17,453 nt of DNA, from positions 1-17,453 of the forward strand of contig JBOGDF010000078.1 in assembly GCA_050701635.1 (NCBI GenBank). Reading direction: 5' to 3'. How positions within the stretch are numbered: position 1 is the stretch's first letter; each line of letters opens with the position of its first letter. Positions 12,492 through 17,453 of this stretch are shown in pieces. The position numbers and the translations under genes were made by a program. The notes under the pieces were generated by a model. The model ran no database searches and was not told the origin of the DNA. It saw nothing but the letters and a program-made list of their open reading frames with translations. This DNA comes from WHSM01 sp050701635. GTDB taxonomy: Bacteria > Actinomycetota > Actinomycetes > Mycobacteriales > Micromonosporaceae.

Positions 12492-13160
12492 TTACTTGGT
12501 GCTGATCACCACGGTCTTGGCGACCTTGTCGTGCCAGCCCTGCTGCTTGCCGCTGTTGTCGAAGAACGGCGACAGGTAAACCACCAGTGCGCCGATACCG
12601 CACAGCAGACCGCCGGCGAAGGGAATCAGCCAGCGCATGAACGCCGGTCCGAAGCCCGGGATCTGGCCGGTGGTCTCGTCGACCACCTTGACCCCCAGCC
12701 ACTGCTTGCCGAACGTGGCGCCCCTGGCGCCGATCATGCCGATCTCGTAGCCGATGATCGCGAGGACGAAAACCACCTCGAGGATCAGTACGACGAAACC
12801 AGCGGTTCGGGCCGCTTCCGGGTCGCCGCCGCCACCGAGCGCGATGCTGATGATGCAGATCAGGATCCCAAAGGGGACACCGAGGAGCAGGCCGTCGAGC
12901 AGTCGGGCGAGGAAACGGGTGCCCATACTCGCCGGCTGGCCCACGCCGCCGGGGGTGCCGTACCCACCCGCGGGGGGCTGGCCGTACCCGCCGTACTGCT
13001 GGGGCGGCGGTGCCTGGTAGCCGCCAGGCTGTTGTCCGCCGTACTCAGGCTGCTGCGGCTGCTGCGGCTGCTGCGGTGCCCCATAACCTGGCTGGCCACC
13101 GTAACCGGGTTGCTGTTGCCCGCCAGGCTGGCCGCCGTACGGGTCGTTCGGATAGGTCAT
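12492..13160 (-). CDS. RDD family membrane protein with Gln/Pro/Gly-rich N-terminus
   Basis: A 222-residue protein. Residues 1-78 are a disordered, cytoplasm-facing type of tail rich in Gly, Gln, Pro and Tyr (YGGQPGG, PQQPQQPQQP). The RDD domain begins at MGTRFLARLLDGLL (79-92). Likely membrane helices are at about 88-108, 120-143 and 175-198. ATFGKQWLGVKVVD (148-161) and GWHDKVAKTVVIS (208-220) are typical RDD motifs. The tail contains a CAG-type codon run that encodes PQQ three times. Function is unknown, as for most RDD proteins. The gene is convergent with the class I fumarase and divergent from fumC. The ATG at 13160 has a weak G-rich ribosome binding site. Confidence 0.88.
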   Translation of the reverse strand: MTYPNDPYGGQPGGQQQPGYGGQPGYGAPQQPQQPQQPEYGGQQPGGYQAPPPQQYGGYGQPPAGGYGTPGGVGQPASMGTRFLARLLDGLLLGVPFGILICIISIALGGGGDPEAARTAGFVVLILEVVFVLAIIGYEIGMIGARGATFGKQWLGVKVVDETTGQIPGFGPAFMRWLIPFAGGLLCGIGALVVYLSPFFDNSGKQQGWHDKVAKTVVISTK

Positions 13161-13237
13161 CGGAGAAACCCCCGGGTTGCTGGTCTAGGGTCACGTCCGC
13201 TTTGTGAAACGGGCGCCGCTGGCAAACTACCAGGTCT

Positions 13238-13269
13238 CACGCACCGGGAGGTGGGACCCTCCGTGCGTG
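13238..13269. promoter_or_regulatory. Hairpin in the RDD/fumC divergent region
   Basis: CACGCAC (13238-13244) pairs with GTGCGTG (13263-13269), and GGAGG (13247-13251) with CCTCC (13258-13262): 12 bp with a two-base bulge and a six-base loop. It sits about 80 bases upstream of the RDD gene and 135 bases upstream of fumC. It could be an operator, a leader structure of the fumC mRNA or part of a small RNA. The rest of this 244-base gap holds AGCTAGCT and GATCGCGATC palindromes and no clear promoter. Confidence 0.4.
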
Positions 13270-13404
13270 TCCCGGGTTCTCGACACGTACAGCTAGCTGA
13301 TGATCGCGATCTGTCGAATTGACCGGTTTCACCCACCTCCGTCGAAGCGGCTCCGCGGCGGTGAGATCGCTGCGTGGCGGCGGCGTGCGAGGCACGATGT
13401 GGGT

Positions 13405-14799
13405 ATGACGAGCACAGAGACGTACCGGGTGGAACGCGACACGATGGGCGAGGTACGGGTGCCCGCCTGGGCGAAGTGGCGGGCACAGACCCAGCGGGCG
13501 GTGGAGAACTTCCCGATCTCGGGCGCCGTACTGGAGCCGGCGCACATCGCGGCGCTGGCGCAGATCAAGGCCGCAGCGGCGACGGTGAACGCCGAGCTGG
13601 GTGTGATCCCGGCGGACGCCGCCGAGGCGATCGTCGCCGCCGCGGGACAGGTCGCCGAGGGGAGGTACGACGCGCACTTCCCGATCGACGTGTTCCAGAC
13701 CGGCTCCGGGACCTCGTCCAACATGAACACCAACGAGGTGATCGCGACCCTGGCGAGCGAGGCCACCGGCACCCCCGTACACCCGAATGACCATGTGAAC
13801 GCGTCGCAGTCGTCCAACGACGTGTTCCCGTCGTCGATCCATCTCGCCGCGACCGCCGCCGTCACGCATCAGCTGTTGCCGGCGCTGACCGACCTGGCAG
13901 AGGCGCTCGAAGACAAGGCGGCCGAGTTCGCCGACGTGGTGAAGTCCGGGCGTACCCATCTGATGGACGCCACGCCGGTCACCCTGGGCCAGGAGTTCGC
14001 CGGGTACGCCGCCCAGGTCCGGTACGGCGTCGAGCGGGTCACCGCCAGCCTGCCCCGGGTGGCGGAGCTGCCGCTGGGGGGCACCGCGGTGGGCACCGGG
14101 ATCAATACGCCGCCCGAGTTCGCCGCCAGGGTGATCGAGGAGCTGCGCCAGGTCACCGGGCTGCCGCTCACCGAGGCGCGGGACCACTTCGAGGCGCAGG
14201 GCGCGCGGGACGGGCTGGTGGAGTTGTCGGGGCAGCTGCGTACCATCGCGGTCGGGCTTTTCAAGATCGCCAATGACATCCGCTGGTTGGGCTCCGGGCC
14301 GCGCGCCGGGCTGGCCGAGCTGCACCTGCCGGACCTGCAGCCGGGCTCGTCGATCATGCCGGGCAAGGTGAACCCGGTGCTCTGCGAGGCGGTACGCCAG
14401 GTCAGCGCGCAGGTGATCGGCAACGACGCCGCGGTCGCGTTCTCCGGCGCCGCCGGCGACTTCGAGCTGAACGTGATGCTGCCGGTGATGGCGCGCAACG
14501 TGCTGGAGTCGATCCGGCTGCTCGGCAACGTGTGCCGGCTCTTCGCCGACCGCTGCGTCGCGGGGATCACCGCAAACCCAGAACGCTGCCGGGAGTACGC
14601 CGAGAGCTCGCCCTCGATCGTCACCCCACTCAACCGTTTCCTGGGGTACGAGGAGGGCGCCGCGATCGCCAAGCAGGCCCTCGCCGAGCGCAAGACGATC
14701 CGTGAGGTGGTGATCGAACGGGGCCACGTCGCGGCGGGCCGGATCACCGAACAGCAGCTCGACGAGACGCTCGACGTACTGCGGATGACCCGGCCCTAA
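13405..14799 (+). CDS. fumC: Fumarate hydratase, class II
   Basis: Iron-free, oxygen-stable fumarase that converts fumarate to malate; a tetramer in the cytosol. It has 464 residues, the standard length. Family motifs are in order: QTGSGTSSNMNTNEV (98-112), NDHVNASQSSNDVFPS (128-143), SGRTHLMDATP with the catalytic base H185 (181-191), and the superfamily signature GSSIMPGKVNP with S316 (314-324). The ATG at 13405 fits the family N-terminus; CACGAT lies six bases before it, a weak leaderless -10. Why the genome keeps this enzyme next to an iron-sulfur fumarase is not shown by sequence; backup under iron limitation or oxidative stress is the usual explanation. An intrinsic terminator follows 30 bases after the stop. 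Confidence 0.97.
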   Translation: MTSTETYRVERDTMGEVRVPAWAKWRAQTQRAVENFPISGAVLEPAHIAALAQIKAAAATVNAELGVIPADAAEAIVAAAGQVAEGRYDAHFPIDVFQTGSGTSSNMNTNEVIATLASEATGTPVHPNDHVNASQSSNDVFPSSIHLAATAAVTHQLLPALTDLAEALEDKAAEFADVVKSGRTHLMDATPVTLGQEFAGYAAQVRYGVERVTASLPRVAELPLGGTAVGTGINTPPEFAARVIEELRQVTGLPLTEARDHFEAQGARDGLVELSGQLRTIAVGLFKIANDIRWLGSGPRAGLAELHLPDLQPGSSIMPGKVNPVLCEAVRQVSAQVIGNDAAVAFSGAAGDFELNVMLPVMARNVLESIRLLGNVCRLFADRCVAGITANPERCREYAESSPSIVTPLNRFLGYEEGAAIAKQALAERKTIREVVIERGHVAAGRITEQQLDETLDVLRMTRP

Positions 14800-14828
14800 C
14801 GGCGTGCACCAAGCCGTAAATGATCCTT

Positions 14829-14851
14829 AAGCCCGGCCTCGTTCGGGTTTT
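14829..14851 (+). terminator. Intrinsic terminator of fumC
   Basis: AAGCCCG (14829-14835), an eight-base loop and CGGGTTT (14844-14850) form a 7-bp stem with one G-T pair, followed by a further T. This is the only hairpin in the window with the classic A-stem-T form. Confidence 0.6.
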
Positions 14852-14913
14852 CCCCTCTGGTGGTGGACCGGCGCCTGACGTTAGATCCCCGGGATAGGTC
14901 CCACCACCAGGGG
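14852..14913 (+). promoter_or_regulatory. Leader hairpin overlapping the protease ribosome binding site
   Basis: CTGGTGGTGG (14857-14866) is the exact complement of CCACCACCAG (14901-14910). CCCC (14852-14855) can extend the stem to the GGGG at 14910-14913. That GGGG is the 5' part of the ribosome binding site GGGGAGG (14910-14916) of the protease gene. If the promoter lies upstream, folding could reduce translation. The promoter itself could not be placed. Confidence 0.45.
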
Positions 14914-14922
14914 AGGAAATTC

Positions 14923-16614
14923 GTGAGAATCCGCCACATACTGGCCGGTGCCGCCGCGGCTACCGCCGCCGTGGCCTCGGCCATCGTGTTGCCGATGACG
15001 GCAACCGCGGGCGAGAGCACCGAGTACACCGTGCTCGCCGAGCCCGGGGTTTCCGGCGCCGATGCGGTGGCCGCGATCGAGGCCGCCGGCGGCGAGATCG
15101 TCAGCCGTAACGACGCCGTGGGTATGTACCGCGTGGTCTCCAGCGACAAGACCTTCGCCGCCGACGCGCGCAAGGCCGGTGAGCTCGTCGGGGCGGCACG
15201 GCGTACCCCCATCGGATACGCGCCGAAGGTGCGACCCACCGCGCCGGATCCGGTCGAGGCCGAGCACCTGACCGCCGCAGGCCGCAAGGCTCGCGGCGCC
15301 TCCGCCGCGAAGGCTGGCGCCACCGCCGGGATGGACCCGCTGGACGACAAGCTGTGGGGCCTGGGCATGGTCAAGTCCGACCAGGCGCGGGGCACCAACC
15401 CGGGCAGCAAGCAGGTGAAGGTCGGCATCCTCGACACCGGGCTGGACGCCAGCAACCCGGACCTCGCCGCCAACTTCGACGCCGGGGCCTCGCGCAACTT
15501 CGCCAAGGACATGACCGACATCGACGGCCCGTGCGAGGTGGCGAGCTGCCTCGACCCGGTCGGCACCGACGACGGCGGCCACGGCACCCACGTCGCCGGT
15601 ACGGTCGGCGCCGCCGCCAACGGCTTCGGACTCTCCGGCGTCGCCCCCAACGTGTCGCTGGTCGAGCTCAAGGGCGGCCAGGACTCCGGGTACTTCTTCC
15701 TGGAGCCCACCGTGAACGCGCTGACGTACGCCGGCGACGCCGGCCTGGACGTGGTCAACATGTCCTTCTACGTCGACCCGTGGCTGTACAACTGCCTGAA
15801 CGCTCCGGAGGACTCCGACGAGGCCCGGATCGAGCAGATGGTGATCATCGCCGGCATGACCCGCGCCCTGGACTACGCCCACCACAAGGGCGTCACGCTG
15901 GTCGGCGCGCTCGGCAACAACCACGAGGACCTGGGCGACCCGCGTACCGACACCTCCAGCCCGGACTACCCGGCGGACACGGCGTACCCGCGGACCATCG
16001 ACAACGACAGCTGCTGGGACCTGCCCGTGGAGGGGCCGCACGTGATCGGCGTGTCCTCGCTCGGCCCGTCGGGCAAGAAGTCGGACTTCTCCAACTACGG
16101 CACCGAGCAGATCTCGGTGGCGGCGCCGGGCGGCTGGTTCCGCGACGGGTACGGCACGCCGACGTTCCGTACGCCGGGCAACATGATCCTCTCCGCGTAC
16201 CCGAAGAAGGTGCTGCAGGAGGAAGGGCTGGTCGACGCGGACGGCAACATCACGCCGGGCGGCGCAGGCGCCGTGTTCAAGGACTGCACCACGTCCGGTG
16301 AATGCGGCTACTACACCTTCCTGCAGGGCACCTCGATGGCCGCGCCCCACGCCTCCGGGGTCGCGTCGCTGATCGTCAGCGCGCACGGCTCGGCGTCCGG
16401 CTCCGGCTTCGGGCTGGCCCCGTCCAAGGTGGAGAAACACCTCTACAAGACCGCCGACACGCACGCCTGCCCGACGCCTCGGCTGCAGACGTACACCAAC
16501 GAGGGCCGCTCGCCGGAGTTCAACGCCTACTGCGAGGGCGGCGAGAAGTTCAACGGCTTCTACGGGTACGGCATCGTCGACGCCTACGCCGCCGTGACAA
16601 CTCCCCTGAGGTAG
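14923..16614 (+). CDS. Secreted subtilisin-like serine protease (S8 family)
   Basis: A 563-residue protein with a signal peptide (residues 1 to about 30, RIRHILAGAAAATAAVAS then a hydrophobic run to ATAG). A propeptide follows, of the inhibitor-I9 type (about 34-105, YTVLAEPGVSGADAVAAIEA). The catalytic triad is complete: D171 (VGILDTGLD), H220 (GGHGTHVAGTV) and S471 (LQGTSMAAPHASG), with N332 in ALGNNHED as the probable oxyanion-hole residue. Several cysteines (C204, C209, C291, C364, C455, C461) are compatible with disulfides outside the cell. No C-terminal add-on domain or cell-wall anchor is seen, so it should be released. The GTG at 14923 follows a strong GGGGAGG site; a possible hairpin covers this site. 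Confidence 0.94.
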   Translation: MRIRHILAGAAAATAAVASAIVLPMTATAGESTEYTVLAEPGVSGADAVAAIEAAGGEIVSRNDAVGMYRVVSSDKTFAADARKAGELVGAARRTPIGYAPKVRPTAPDPVEAEHLTAAGRKARGASAAKAGATAGMDPLDDKLWGLGMVKSDQARGTNPGSKQVKVGILDTGLDASNPDLAANFDAGASRNFAKDMTDIDGPCEVASCLDPVGTDDGGHGTHVAGTVGAAANGFGLSGVAPNVSLVELKGGQDSGYFFLEPTVNALTYAGDAGLDVVNMSFYVDPWLYNCLNAPEDSDEARIEQMVIIAGMTRALDYAHHKGVTLVGALGNNHEDLGDPRTDTSSPDYPADTAYPRTIDNDSCWDLPVEGPHVIGVSSLGPSGKKSDFSNYGTEQISVAAPGGWFRDGYGTPTFRTPGNMILSAYPKKVLQEEGLVDADGNITPGGAGAVFKDCTTSGECGYYTFLQGTSMAAPHASGVASLIVSAHGSASGSGFGLAPSKVEKHLYKTADTHACPTPRLQTYTNEGRSPEFNAYCEGGEKFNGFYGYGIVDAYAAVTTPLR

Positions 16615-16651
16615 CCGCCGTCGCCGGTCACCCTGGAAAGGTAGATCGCGA

Positions 16652-16696
16652 TTTCGGGTCCGGATGTGTGGTTGAGCTGCACATCCGGACCCGAAA
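16652..16696. terminator. Bidirectional hairpin with a 17-bp perfect stem
   Basis: TTTCGGGTCCGGATGTG (16652-16668) and its exact complement (16680-16696) enclose an 11-base loop. Outside, GATC at 16644-16647 faces GATC at 16701-16704 and can extend the pairing after a four-base internal loop. It lies between the convergent protease (ends 16614) and IclR (ends 16703) genes. Like the 3283-3340 hairpin it starts with T and ends with A, with no T-tract. Confidence 0.72.
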
Positions 16697-16702
16697 CAGT
16701 GA

Positions 16703-17347
16703 TCAACGCAGGGCGCGGCTGATCTGGTCGGCGGTGGCGATCACCTGGGGGCCGATCTCTTCGGGGTTCAGGGAGCCGAGGGCGACCACGCCGACGCTGG
16801 CCTCCAGGCCTTCTACCCCGAGCACCGGCGCGGCCACGCCGTGGGCGCCGGGCTGCAGCTCGCCTTCGGAGGTGACGTACCCAGCGGCGCCGTCGCGGCC
16901 GGCGATGATCGCCCGGCCCGCCGCGCCCAGCTCCAGCGGGTGCCGCGACCCCGTCCGGTACGCCACGTGGAACTGGGTCCAGCTCGGCTCCACCACCAGC
17001 AGCGCCAGCGCCTCGCCGCCGTCGGCGATCGTGAGGTGCGCGGTGGCGCCCGCCTTCTCGGCGAGCCGCCGCAACGGGGGCAGCGCCGCGTTCGAGATCA
17101 ACGGCTGCGCCCGCTGCGCCAGCTCCAGCACCGCCATGCCGAGCCGCAGCCGGCCCTCGGAGTCCCGCCGTAGCAGGCTGTGGTCACCGAGCGTGGCCAC
17201 CAGCCGGTAGACCACCGTACGGCCGACGCCCAGCCGGTGCGCCGCCTCGGTGATCGTCAGCCCGCCGGGGGTGTCCGCGACCAGCGCCAGCAGCCGCAGC
17301 CCCCGGTCCAGGGTCTGCGCGGTCTCACGCCGCGGCGTCGTCTCCAC
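16703..17347 (-). CDS. IclR family transcriptional regulator
   Basis: A 214-residue regulator. The N-terminal winged helix (about 8-70) shows ETAQTLDRGLRLLALVAD, GLTITEAAHRLGVGRTVVYRLV and the wing RRDSEGRLRLG. The effector domain follows, with AGATAHLTIADGGEALALLV, RTGSRHPLELGAAGRAIIAG and GVAAPVLGVEGLEASVGVVAL. It is somewhat shorter than the usual 240-260 residues, mainly in the effector domain, but no motif is clearly missing. The GTG at 17347 is preferred over the longer frame because TAAGGT lies seven bases upstream and the domain starts at once. IclR proteins often control aromatic or carbon-source breakdown next to them; its partner gene probably lies beyond the window edge. Confidence 0.9.
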   Translation of the reverse strand: METTPRRETAQTLDRGLRLLALVADTPGGLTITEAAHRLGVGRTVVYRLVATLGDHSLLRRDSEGRLRLGMAVLELAQRAQPLISNAALPPLRRLAEKAGATAHLTIADGGEALALLVVEPSWTQFHVAYRTGSRHPLELGAAGRAIIAGRDGAAGYVTSEGELQPGAHGVAAPVLGVEGLEASVGVVALGSLNPEEIGPQVIATADQISRALR

Positions 17348-17354
17348 GCCAGTG

Positions 17355-17360
17355 ACCTTA
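17355..17360 (-). promoter_or_regulatory. -10 hexamer of the IclR gene (leaderless)
   Basis: On the minus strand TAAGGT is followed by seven bases and the GTG at 17347. The AAGG within it could also act as a weak ribosome binding site if transcription begins further upstream. Confidence 0.4.
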
Positions 17361-17428
17361 CGACTTGGTGCACGATAGCGCCGGAGCGAGCCGAGGCCCG
17401 TTCGCCGGTCCGGCAAGGCGGAGGGTTG

Positions 17429-17453
17429 CCCGGATACCGGTGTTGTATCCGGG
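17429..17453. promoter_or_regulatory. Perfect 9-bp inverted repeat at the window edge
   Basis: CCCGGATAC (17429-17437) and GTATCCGGG (17445-17453) are exact reverse complements around a seven-base spacer. The repeat lies about 80 bases upstream of the IclR start. It could be an operator for that regulator and a divergent gene outside the window, or a terminator of a gene to the right. Confidence 0.45.

Noticed and set aside
13319..13347. TTGACC as the -35 of a fumC promoter
   Set aside because: The bases 17-18 downstream (TCGAAG) do not resemble a -10 hexamer, so no promoter is called here.
14803..17374. CGTGCACCAAG at 14803-14813 and its complement at 17364-17374
   Set aside because: Eleven-base inverted matches between distant points of a 17-kb sequence are expected many times by chance; no supporting context. 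It does not define ends of an element.

Overview
The window reads as chromosomal DNA from a high-GC actinomycete, most likely a Micromonosporaceae-type genome. This is inferred from the codon bias, the DUF2510/RDD and Gln-Pro-Gly-rich RDD membrane proteins, the strong excess of GTAC, and many genes that begin 6-8 bases after a TANNNT hexamer with no ribosome binding site. No RNA gene, insertion sequence, phage gene or CRISPR array was seen.

Left part (1-7052): tyrosine catabolism. A divergent promoter region drives homogentisate 1,2-dioxygenase (hmgA, minus strand, cut by the window edge) in one direction, and a conserved protein of unknown function plus fumarylacetoacetase (fahA) in the other. 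After an SRPBCC gene and a very long perfect hairpin, a minus-strand operon reads 4-hydroxyphenylpyruvate dioxygenase (hppD), a DUF2510-RDD membrane protein, and an aminotransferase of the HisC/aromatic type. A divergent Lrp/AsnC regulator faces hppD. Together these convert tyrosine to 4-hydroxyphenylpyruvate, homogentisate, maleylacetoacetate, and finally fumarate plus acetoacetate. The one step with no recognisable enzyme is maleylacetoacetate isomerisation. The unknown gene coupled to fahA is the natural candidate. The two divergent promoter regions share an identical 11-mer, which suggests one regulator.

Middle (7053-10512): a vapBC toxin-antitoxin pair with a nested palindromic operator, a lipoprotein with an Asp-rich segment, a small DUF1761 membrane protein, and a membrane-anchored PQQ-like beta-propeller protein.

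Right part (10513-17453): a class I (iron-sulfur) fumarase and a class II fumarase (fumC) on either side of a second RDD protein. Both could take up the fumarate released by FahA. Then come a secreted subtilisin-like protease, whose ribosome binding site may lie in a hairpin, and a convergent IclR-family regulator.

The most notable sequence structures are an in-frame palindromic insertion inside fahA, hairpins with 24-bp and 17-bp perfect stems in convergent gaps, a 22-bp tandem repeat, and the repeated leaderless-promoter pattern.
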